Shown: positions 1 through 6,627 of the stretch, piece by piece | Position numbering within the stretch: position 1 is the first letter of the stretch | Layout of the letters: each line of letters begins with the position of its first letter | Assembly (NCBI GenBank): GCA_023666975.1 | Contig: JAMPAW010000023.1 | Coordinates: 1-34,371 of the forward strand | DNA from: Clostridium sp. | Lineage (GTDB): Bacteria > Bacillota_A > Clostridia > Lachnospirales > Lachnospiraceae | DNA length: 34,371 nt | Reading direction: 5' to 3' | Program-made: the position numbers and the translations under genes | Notes under the pieces: model-generated | What the model was told of the DNA's origin: nothing | Database searches by the model: none | What the model saw: the letters and a program-made list of their open reading frames with translations, nothing else

Positions 1-768
1 GCCGTCATACCAGCTTCTTATCGTTTCAAAATCAGCCTGATACGCTTCACACAACCCCTTTACCTCTCCCTCCGTAAAGCCAATATATTTCGCATAATCT
101 CCCGGATTCGTCATCGAATACTCATCAAACATATTCAGTGCGGAATGAACACCATATTTTTTAATTGGCAGGATTCCGGTCATATAGGCAAGAGACACAT
201 ACGTTTTATCCTTTAGCAAATCCCGCAGAAAATCCAGATACCTGTCCTGCGCTTCACGGTCGCCTTTTTTAATGCGGAATATGCAATCCCACTCGTCCAG
301 AATAAAAATAAACTGTTCTCTGGATTTACTGAACAGCTTTTCCATGGCAACACTTAACAATCTTTCATCTTCTGGAATCAGCGCACCATACACTTCTCTA
401 AGCTCTAGCAGAATTTCCTTTTGTATATACTGCAGTACCTCTTCTATCGTATCTGCACGGCTGAACGCATTTTGAACATTTAAAAAAATAACATTATACT
501 GGTTTAAATGCTTTTCATAATCTTCACTCTCTGCTATTTTGTAGGGTTTAAACATTTCCGAAGAATCACATTCTCTCCCATAATAAGCCGCCAGCATTTC
601 TGCTGTAATGGACTTTCCGAACCGTCTGGGACGGCTGACACAAATAAACCGGTTTCGTTTTCCGATTCTGTCATTGGTATGGCCAAGCAGTTCTGTCTTA
701 TCCACATAAATATCATCTCTTACTGTCATAGCAAAAGCATCGTTTCCCGGATTCAAATAAACACCCAT
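1..768 (-). CDS. AAA-ATPase_like (PF09820-type) protein, 3' end outside window
   Basis: The first 256 residues of a minus-strand gene whose C-terminus runs off the window edge. After the start come the family-typical YVDKTELL segment (about residues 22-29) and a SRPRRFGKS P-loop-like motif (about 44-52). A Walker B-like hydrophobic strand ending in FILDEWD lies near residue 140. This order matches AAA-ATPase_like proteins, which usually continue into a PD-(D/E)XK nuclease-like C-terminus not visible here. The start at 768 is supported by an AAAGGAG ribosome site 7 nt upstream. The family is abundant and multicopy in gut Firmicutes and Bacteroidetes. Its role is not established; a mobile or defence-related role has been suspected, and nothing here settles it. 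Confidence 0.85.
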   Translation of the reverse strand, partial: MGVYLNPGNDAFAMTVRDDIYVDKTELLGHTNDRIGKRNRFICVSRPRRFGKSITAEMLAAYYGRECDSSEMFKPYKIAESEDYEKHLNQYNVIFLNVQNAFSRADTIEEVLQYIQKEILLELREVYGALIPEDERLLSVAMEKLFSKSREQFIFILDEWDCIFRIKKGDREAQDRYLDFLRDLLKDKTYVSLAYMTGILPIKKYGVHSALNMFDEYSMTNPGDYAKYIGFTEGEVKGLCEAYQADFETIRSWYDG

Positions 769-809
769 TCCTGCTCTCCTTTCCGTTCCGCCCCCGTTCC
801 CTTATCTAT

Positions 810-815
810 ATTATA
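810..815 (-). promoter_or_regulatory. Predicted extended -10 promoter for the AAA-ATPase_like gene
   Basis: On the minus strand the bases read TGT-TATAAT, an extended -10, about 42 nt before the start codon at 768. No good -35 hexamer is seen at 17 nt spacing, so support rests on the -10 alone. Confidence 0.4.
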
Positions 816-861
816 ACATATGCCTGTCCTCGCTATTATCTCCTATCCGAATATATTTTAT

Positions 862-1041
862 TTACAGTTTCATTATATGAAATTTACCGAAAAAATTCAA
901 GAGAAAAGGGACTGTCGTCCCAATTCGCATCAGATTATTTCTAACTGAAAAAGGTGTAAGCCCTTCATCATTGAATAAAGGCTTTACACCCTGTGCAAGC
1001 ATGCTTGAAATTGCAAGTAACAATTCATTGTCTGCCATCAT
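862..1041 (-). CDS. Small 59-aa hypothetical protein, probably a truncated family member
   Basis: An ORF beginning MMADNELLLAISSMLAQ (start 1041 or 1038) behind a plausible AAAGGCGGTGG ribosome site, ending at a stop near 862. The N-terminus resembles small Lachnospiraceae proteins starting like xNxELLLAISxML that normally continue into a longer coiled-coil tail. Here the coiled coil is absent after about residue 20 and the rest (LFNDEGLTPFSVRNNLMRIG) looks unrelated. It may be a truncated remnant. It sits 33 nt downstream of another broken small gene and upstream of the AAA-ATPase_like gene on the same strand. The family assignment is from memory of the motif and is uncertain. Confidence 0.45.
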   Translation of the reverse strand: MMADNELLLAISSMLAQGVKPLFNDEGLTPFSVRNNLMRIGTTVPFLLNFFGKFHIMKL

Positions 1042-1074
1042 TCCACCGCCTTTGCTGTGGTTTTGTGTTTATTG

Positions 1075-1220
1075 CTATTCGTTTTTTTCGTTTGGTTCTG
1101 TAACCTCTAGGAGAATCGTATCATACTCTTCTTCTAACTCTTCTCTTGCGGTACAAGTCTTAATAGCTTTCTGACAAATACCGTTAACCGATTAATATAT
1201 CTTAGCTGTTTATCTGTCAT
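1075..1220 (-). pseudogene. Frameshifted small ORF (MTDKQ-type)
   Basis: From an ATG at 1220 the reading frame gives MTDKQLRYINRLTVFVRK and then hits a stop soon after. From about 1170 a second frame reads KAIKTCTAREELEEEYD and on to a stop at 1075, giving a charged helical C-terminus. Joining the two frames with a one-base correction would make a coherent protein of about 48 residues. This suggests an indel has broken the gene. No canonical slippery heptamer is seen, so programmed frameshifting is less likely. It lies just downstream of a strong predicted promoter (1275-1303), so the transcription unit still looks intact. Confidence 0.4.
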
Positions 1221-1274
1221 AAAGATCGCTTGCTTTCTATTAAAATATTTAGTTTAAAAAATAACCATGCATTT

Positions 1275-1303
1275 ATTATAGCAATCAACGCCAAAAGTGT
1301 AAA
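1275..1303 (-). promoter_or_regulatory. Predicted sigma-A promoter for the small-ORF/AAA-ATPase unit
   Basis: The minus strand has -35 TTTACA (1298-1303), a 17-nt spacer and -10 TATAAT (1275-1280) preceded by TGC, an extended -10. It points towards the frameshifted ORF at 1220. Confidence 0.65.
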
Positions 1304-1335
1304 GTCTTTCTTTAAGTGCGAACAATCTTTACGAA

Positions 1336-1374
1336 AAATGAAAAATGCCATCCGCAATATTTCATGCGAATGAC
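1336..1374 (-). terminator. Rho-independent terminator after the cysteine-protease unit
   Basis: On the minus strand a 10-bp stem (1365-1374 pairing with 1347-1356, with G-U wobbles) and an 8-nt loop are followed by AUUUUUCAUUUUU. It lies about 95 nt past the stop of the 59-aa ORF and before the next promoter, so it probably ends the 3734-1468 unit. Confidence 0.6.
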
Positions 1375-1467
1375 ACGTAAATCCAACTATTACCTAGGTC
1401 TGTACAAATACCAACCAGCTACAAAGACACAAATGCCAGACTGTCAATGAAAGAACGGGATTAATGA

Positions 1468-1647
1468 TTAACGAGCTAAATATGATTGAGCTTTTTTGTA
1501 TGCTGTCGCATATCTATGTCTGCTTTCCTCAATTTTCTGTTCAGCTTCTTCAACTAATTTCTTATATGATTCACTTTCATTCATTTTTTTCTCTGTCACA
1601 TCCTGAATCCCATTTTGCGCAGCTTGACTTAAAATTATCTCTGCCAT
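1468..1647 (-). CDS. Small 59-aa charged hypothetical protein
   Basis: A complete ORF with a GTAGGAA ribosome site 7 nt before the ATG at 1647 and a stop at 1468. It starts MAEIILSQAAQNGIQDVTEK and continues as a Glu/Lys/Ser-rich helix, probably amphipathic or coiled coil, with no cysteine and no signal peptide. It follows the 190-aa gene by about 93 nt and is followed by a terminator, so it may be the last gene of that unit. I do not recognise a family. A small partner or immunity-like protein is possible but unsupported. Confidence 0.55.
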   Translation of the reverse strand: MAEIILSQAAQNGIQDVTEKKMNESESYKKLVEEAEQKIEESRHRYATAYKKAQSYLAR

Positions 1648-1740
1648 TATTTTTCCTACTTTCTAACCAAAACTTGATTAATATTATATTCCATTAAGGC
1701 TCAATTTGCAAGCGTTTTTCAAACTTTATCCACAAGTCCT

Positions 1741-2313
1741 CTATTTATTGTTCCTTACAATAATACTCTCCTTAACAAAATATTTCCCCTCATCAACATC
1801 AATAACTCCTTTTTTTTCCAAATTGTCTAGTGACCCTTGAATCCCATTATCATCCAATTCTATATCGGCAACCTGCCTCTGAAAATTACACTCATTATGA
1901 TATTTTTGAATTTGCTGTACCGTTGCTAATTGCAAACGATAAACGCAGAATAACACAATAGCATCAGCTTGTTCAAATGATATATAAATTTCCTCCGCAA
2001 AACTACAAATCGCCTTCAACAGTGCCAATATACTCCACATACCTTTTTCATCGCATATCGCTTTCATATTAAAAATAGAGTTTAAGGCAAAGAGGATATT
2101 AAATTTTATATTTTTCAACTTTATACTGAAACCCTTTTGTAAATCATTGGCATCTATTATTGCTAATAAAGCCGTTGGAGGTTCTGGTTCAATTATCTCC
2201 ATACTTCCACGAATCAAACTTTTAATTGTCAAATTGTCCAAACCATGTTCCATAATAAACGGTTCTAGCTTTCGTTCCAATGCCAAATATTCCGGGGCAA
2301 CATATTTTATCAT
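1741..2313 (-). CDS. 190-aa hypothetical protein with winged-helix-like C-terminus
   Basis: The start ATG overlaps the stop of the upstream protease-like gene by 4 nt (ATGA), indicating translational coupling. The N-terminal 110 residues are mostly helical with no motif I recognise. From about residue 115 the pattern looks like a winged helix used as a partner-binding or DNA-binding module: a helix with VLFCVYRLQLATVQQIQKYH, then GIQGSLDNLEKKGVIDVDEG, then a beta-wing. There is no signal peptide or TM segment. Tight coupling implies it acts with the upstream protein, as regulator, adaptor or inhibitor. Function unknown. Confidence 0.75.
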   Translation of the reverse strand: MIKYVAPEYLALERKLEPFIMEHGLDNLTIKSLIRGSMEIIEPEPPTALLAIIDANDLQKGFSIKLKNIKFNILFALNSIFNMKAICDEKGMWSILALLKAICSFAEEIYISFEQADAIVLFCVYRLQLATVQQIQKYHNECNFQRQVADIELDDNGIQGSLDNLEKKGVIDVDEGKYFVKESIIVRNNK

Positions 2314-3734
2314 TTTCTGCCTCCCTCTATAAAGTGCAAATTGTTTTGATATATTGCATAAGGTTTTATCTCCACCTTTTTTTCTAATATTATATCTGGA
2401 TTCTTGTCAAAATCTCTATATTGTATTTTTTCCGCATCATGACGCAATATCCAAGGCTCCGAATCCCAAGAAGCACATGTTGTATCTATGATTATCCGTC
2501 CCGACGTAAGATGTTTCTTATAATTATTGATTCCCGCTAAATCCACACACCAGACAAATTTGGGCATAGATAATGTAAGCAATATTTCTTTTAAATCTTC
2601 TGACATATTCTCACATCGAAAAGCTTCTCTTTTTAATGAATTAACAGATGTAATGTATATCCTACATACCTTTTCTCGTTCCCAATTTAGTTCGCCCTCT
2701 TTAATCCAAGTAGTCAAACGTGAATATACATCACTATACGTTAACTGCATTCGATTATATAATGGAACAACGGCATAATATAACTGATTTAAACCATACT
2801 CTAAGTCATCTTCTTCCGTCGGTAACCCAACCGGCATTTCCATATATGGAAAAAACCTATCATCCATAACATACAATGACTGTATAAGTCTGGCATGAGG
2901 AATTACACCGGTTTCCTTATCTATTATCTGTTCAATCATCTGTCCATTATCTAATAGTTCATAATTAACCTTCCCATGTCCTATGATTGAAATCGCATGT
3001 TCTGGAACAGTCAAAAATCCAACCATTGGCACCCCCGATTCTACATACGCCATAATTTCATCAACAAACAGATAATCCGTTCTTTTCTCACCTCCCAGTA
3101 TCAGTGGACTTAAGCCATATTGCTTAAATACATCTGATATCTGAACCGGATTCAGTCCCAACGACGGAGTCTTTCTCCCCCAATCATTTTCAACCTTATC
3201 AACAATGCTTCCGATTGTAGTATCTGCATAATTCTTATATTTATTTCCAAAATAGCGTATAATCGTCCATATTGCTGTATGTGCGCAAACAGAAATATCA
3301 GTCTGCTGACGTTTCCATGGAAAACATTGGATTGCAAATGTTTGTCCATATATATGAGCATTAAATTCGCTCAACATTAAATACGCATCTGATTCCACTA
3401 ACATCTTTGGAGAAAGATAAGTTTTTCCTAATTTAGTATTTTTAATGATAGGTCGCAAAGTAATATACCCATAATAACAACCTTCTTTTTCGAAATGCAA
3501 ACGAGCACAGCTCTTTTTATAATTTCTAAATTTCTGGGAATAATGTCCATAATAAGTACTAAGATAGTCACTATCATAATACGGGTATTCTACTTTAATT
3601 GTATCACACCTTGTTCCCACATATTTTTTCAAACACTCAAGAACTTCTTTATTGATTAAGTGTTCTGGCACAATTTCATCCAAACTATCATAATCACTCA
3701 ACTTTTCTATTGAATGAGCCTTAATTTGAATCAC
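2310..3734 (-). CDS. Papain/C39-like putative cysteine protease, 474 aa
   Basis: I chose a GTG start at 3734 because GGAGG lies 8 nt upstream. The core resembles papain-like/C39-like folds. A candidate nucleophile Cys150 sits in DISVCAHTAIWTIIRYF. A PSLGLNPVQI segment (about 190-199) follows, then His246 in VPEHAISIIGHG, then Asp291/292 in YVMDDRFFPY. These match the Cys...His...Asp order of bacterial papain-like proteins ending in a V-x-DD-x-x-P-Y motif. No signal peptide or TM is seen, so it is probably cytoplasmic. The roughly 140 residues before the catalytic cysteine and the 180 after the Asp are unassigned. A four-base overlap joins it to the 190-aa gene. Neither substrate nor role can be read from sequence. 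Confidence 0.7.
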   Translation of the reverse strand: MIQIKAHSIEKLSDYDSLDEIVPEHLINKEVLECLKKYVGTRCDTIKVEYPYYDSDYLSTYYGHYSQKFRNYKKSCARLHFEKEGCYYGYITLRPIIKNTKLGKTYLSPKMLVESDAYLMLSEFNAHIYGQTFAIQCFPWKRQQTDISVCAHTAIWTIIRYFGNKYKNYADTTIGSIVDKVENDWGRKTPSLGLNPVQISDVFKQYGLSPLILGGEKRTDYLFVDEIMAYVESGVPMVGFLTVPEHAISIIGHGKVNYELLDNGQMIEQIIDKETGVIPHARLIQSLYVMDDRFFPYMEMPVGLPTEEDDLEYGLNQLYYAVVPLYNRMQLTYSDVYSRLTTWIKEGELNWEREKVCRIYITSVNSLKREAFRCENMSEDLKEILLTLSMPKFVWCVDLAGINNYKKHLTSGRIIIDTTCASWDSEPWILRHDAEKIQYRDFDKNPDIILEKKVEIKPYAIYQNNLHFIEGGRK

Positions 3735-3762
3735 TCATATTACCTCCATATTTTTCGCATCA

Positions 3763-3812
3763 TATCATATATGATACAACAATCTTTTACAAATTACAAC
3801 ACATTTGTAAAA
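3763..3812 (-). promoter_or_regulatory. Promoter overlapped by two palindromic operator candidates
   Basis: The minus strand has -35 TTGTAA (3794-3799), a 17-nt spacer and -10 TATCAT (3771-3776). The perfect palindrome TATCATATATGATA (3763-3776) covers the -10. A second perfect inverted repeat, TTTTACAAAT / ATTTGTAAAA with an 8-nt gap (3785-3812), covers the -35. This drives the protease-like gene at 3734. The layout suggests repression, but the regulator is unknown. Confidence 0.55.
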
Positions 3813-3833
3813 ATCTTAACCATCTTTACAAGC

Positions 3834-3874
3834 AAAAAGAAGACCATAGCAGGAACTCCTGTTATAGTCTTCTT
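3834..3874 (-). terminator. Rho-independent terminator of the LRR surface protein gene
   Basis: A stem of about 18 bp with one or two wobble/mismatch positions (3837-3854 with 3857-3874) is followed on the minus strand by TTTTT. A second small hairpin, AATGCCG/CGGCATT (3881-3898), lies between it and the stop codon at 3902. Confidence 0.8.
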
Positions 3875-3901
3875 GGTACCAATGCCGCTAACGGCATTAT
3901 A

Positions 3902-6358
3902 TTATTTTACTTTTCCTTTGTAACCGGACTTTTTCAGCAAAGTCTTGTAAGCCTTTTTCTTGCTCTTTGGAACCTTGATCGTTGCCTTTGGAGCAATATT
4001 CTTAAATGCATTCTTGCCCACCTTAGTAATCTTCTTACTATTAATGTTAATGGTCTTGGCTTTTTTACAGCCACTAAAGGCATTCTTGCCAATAGTCTCT
4101 ACATTGCCCGGAATAACTACTTTCTTTAACTTTTTACAGTTCTTAAAAGCATTATCGCCAATCGTGACAACCGTAGAAGGAATCGTAACAGATGTCATAT
4201 TCTTCTCTCCGGAAAAAGCATTGGCAGCAATCTCTGTCACCCGATAAACCGTTCCATTAATCGTCACTGTGGAAGGAATCTTCACCTTCTTCGCATTCTT
4301 TTCTCCGTTCACATAGGCAACCTCTTTCTTGCCTGTGTCTGCTGAAGTTACCCGATAAGTTACTTTATCCAAAACATTGGTATCACCGACTTTTGCTTCC
4401 GTTGCCGGAGTTTCTGGCTTCGGTGCCTCTGTCGTTGCCGGTGTTTCCGGCTTCGGCGTTTCTGTCGTTGCTGGTGCCTGCGTTGTGGCAGCCTCGACGG
4501 TCACAGCCTGTTTTACCGTCTTGTCTTTCCAGCTGACCGTTACCTCTTTATCAGAAACTTTCAGTGGTTCAGCAGATACCTTAAACTCGCTAAGCTCTTC
4601 TGTCGTATCGTCTGCATAAACTGCTTCGACTACCATTCCGCTCTTGTCAAATACCGCCCCTTCCGTATAGGTAGTTTTGCTCGGAGGAGTTGTAATGGTA
4701 ATTGCTTCTACCGGAATACATTTAACATCAATTGTATTTTCTACATCGTAAATCTCTGCCGGTTCGTCCCCGTAAAATCCTCCAATGTTCTTGGCTGTTG
4801 CTGTCAGCTTAAAGTCCCCCGTTGCTTCCGTCGTGACAGTGACGGTATAGTCATACCCGTCTTCTGAAGGTTCTGTTACAGAAATGTAATCATCTACATT
4901 TTTACCGTCCTGATCATAGGCATGAATCTCAATGGTCTCAGGGTCTATAGAAGCCGGATCCGGAATTATCAGCTCATTACTCTCATCTACCCTATTATCT
5001 ATCCATGGCAGCATATAAACCGTGGACTCCTTAGCTTCCTTGTAGGTAATTTCCTTCGGTATATAAGAGGTAGCTATATCCCGATCATCTGCATTATAAA
5101 ATGCCAGTCCCGGCAGCCATACATTACAGTATATCATCTCGTCGTAACCGTCACATGAGAGGAAGAATTGACCCTCACGCTTAAAGGCAAGGCTGATATA
5201 ACCTCCGTTCATTTTCAGTTCAACGGTATCCTCACCTACGGGATTATCTATATCCGGCACAAGTTCATCGTCTTTCTCTTCCCAAATAGCAGGATACACG
5301 TTTAACTTGTTGGTATCCGAAATAGTTATATCGGTAAATGTTGCTTTACCGCTCTCATTGAGGCTGACATTATATAAGGTAAATTCACAAACCGCCGAAC
5401 CAATATAAGAGCCGTCAAGATAAGAATTGTATGTATCCTCACCTTTTTGCTTAACAGCGAGGCCGAGAGGCTGAGTCGGTTCTACTGACAGCCAGCTAGA
5501 CAAGTCATAGCCTACGTCCTCTTCATTGTCCTTTTTCCATACGCATGCCCGAATGTCGAAACCGTCTTCACTCTGAATGGTTACCTTATACCAGCCGTCT
5601 TTGCCTGTAACAGCTTCCACGGTAAAATAATTCTTTACTCCAGTAGACGTTCCATAGTTAGTCTCTTCGTCCCACGTGTATACAATAAACGGAGCAGGCT
5701 CCGGGTTATCATCTGTTCCCTCCTCTTCACCATCAGCCAGAGTAAGCGAATACGCATCATACTCGTTGTTAATATTCAGGTAAACCGCCTTCGCCTCCCC
5801 CTGATAACGTGTAATATTGTCAACGAGAAGATTGTCAGGTGTCTGTTCCGGTTCTGAATAAAAACCAATTTCCGGATAGTGTGCCTTGATCAGCAAAGGC
5901 GTCTCTGGGTGTTCCAGATCAGTCACTAAATAATAACCGGTTTGTCCGGCAGGGTCAAAATGCACGGAACCGTCTCCATTATCCGTGAGTACGGCTGCGC
6001 CAATCGGCTGCTCCTCCGGCAAACCGTTTTCTTCATACGGGTTCGGTTCAACTTTATCTCCATAATAGGTCAGTTGTAAATCCGAGGCACTAAGTGGTTC
6101 CCCCTCTTCGTTAGTCTCTTTATCTTTGTAAGTAATCTGCAAATCCCCGCCCGGAAGCCACATCCCGTACCAATCCATGTAAGAAGCATTCCAGTCCTCG
6201 TCATCGCCTTCCCATACAGGCCAGTCTCTTGCCACTACACCATAGACAGTGTCCGTTACTTCATCATAAGCGGCCTGTACGGTAACTGCACTCGCAAAGC
6301 CCACAACCATGCACAGCGCCAACGCAGCTGTAACCATTTTTGATTTAAATTTTTTCAT
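3902..6358 (-). CDS. Secreted surface protein with Ig-like domain and BspA-type LRR_5 repeats
   Basis: An 818-aa exported protein. A signal peptide covers residues 1 to about 30 (lysines, hydrophobic core, VQA-A cleavage). A very acidic, Trp/Tyr-rich region of about 520 residues follows, without a domain I can name. Around 555-632 lies a bacterial Ig-like (Big_3-like) domain with the TYTEGAVFDKSGMVVEA pattern. A Thr/Pro/Glu linker with repeated TTEAPKPETPA comes next. The C-terminal 120 residues are LRR_5/BspA-type repeats (VTIPSTVVTIGDNAFKNC and variants) ending in a Lys-rich tail. No LPXTG or TM is seen at the C-terminus, so it is released or held non-covalently. GGAGGG lies 6 nt before the ATG. 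Such proteins are typical Lachnospiraceae surface proteins, probably for adhesion. Confidence 0.85.
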   Translation of the reverse strand: MKKFKSKMVTAALALCMVVGFASAVTVQAAYDEVTDTVYGVVARDWPVWEGDDEDWNASYMDWYGMWLPGGDLQITYKDKETNEEGEPLSASDLQLTYYGDKVEPNPYEENGLPEEQPIGAAVLTDNGDGSVHFDPAGQTGYYLVTDLEHPETPLLIKAHYPEIGFYSEPEQTPDNLLVDNITRYQGEAKAVYLNINNEYDAYSLTLADGEEEGTDDNPEPAPFIVYTWDEETNYGTSTGVKNYFTVEAVTGKDGWYKVTIQSEDGFDIRACVWKKDNEEDVGYDLSSWLSVEPTQPLGLAVKQKGEDTYNSYLDGSYIGSAVCEFTLYNVSLNESGKATFTDITISDTNKLNVYPAIWEEKDDELVPDIDNPVGEDTVELKMNGGYISLAFKREGQFFLSCDGYDEMIYCNVWLPGLAFYNADDRDIATSYIPKEITYKEAKESTVYMLPWIDNRVDESNELIIPDPASIDPETIEIHAYDQDGKNVDDYISVTEPSEDGYDYTVTVTTEATGDFKLTATAKNIGGFYGDEPAEIYDVENTIDVKCIPVEAITITTPPSKTTYTEGAVFDKSGMVVEAVYADDTTEELSEFKVSAEPLKVSDKEVTVSWKDKTVKQAVTVEAATTQAPATTETPKPETPATTEAPKPETPATEAKVGDTNVLDKVTYRVTSADTGKKEVAYVNGEKNAKKVKIPSTVTINGTVYRVTEIAANAFSGEKNMTSVTIPSTVVTIGDNAFKNCKKLKKVVIPGNVETIGKNAFSGCKKAKTININSKKITKVGKNAFKNIAPKATIKVPKSKKKAYKTLLKKSGYKGKVK

Positions 6359-6444
6359 TCATTACCCTCCATTTTCTTTTCGTAAATGACTGCATTTGGT
6401 CTTCGCAAGCCATTCCATTCCCTAACACGGGTTAGAGATATAGA

Positions 6445-6450
6445 ATTATA
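6445..6450 (-). promoter_or_regulatory. Predicted extended -10 promoter for the LRR surface protein
   Basis: The minus strand reads TGG-TATAAT about 90 nt upstream of the start at 6358. The -35 region is weak, so the extended -10 carries the prediction. The remainder of the 6359-6627 gap holds only this and the terminator at 6509-6539. Confidence 0.5.
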
Positions 6451-6508
6451 CCATGCAGGTGATTTTTATTGGTGTGCACTCCTGCCCACTTTACCGGTTT
6501 TTCCACCT

Positions 6509-6539
6509 AAAAAAGCACACCGAATATTCCTCGGTGTGC
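6509..6539 (-). terminator. Rho-independent terminator of the kinase gene
   Basis: A perfect 9-bp stem GCACACCGA/TCGGTGTGC (6515-6523 with 6531-6539) is followed on the minus strand by a run of six T, about 90 nt past the kinase stop codon. Confidence 0.85.
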
Positions 6540-6627
6540 CTTTCCCTAATCTGCCATCTGACATGGCGATAGATATGAAATTTCGGATGCTTTGGCGCAG
6601 AACAGTCGCTGCCCCGTATTTGCTGTA

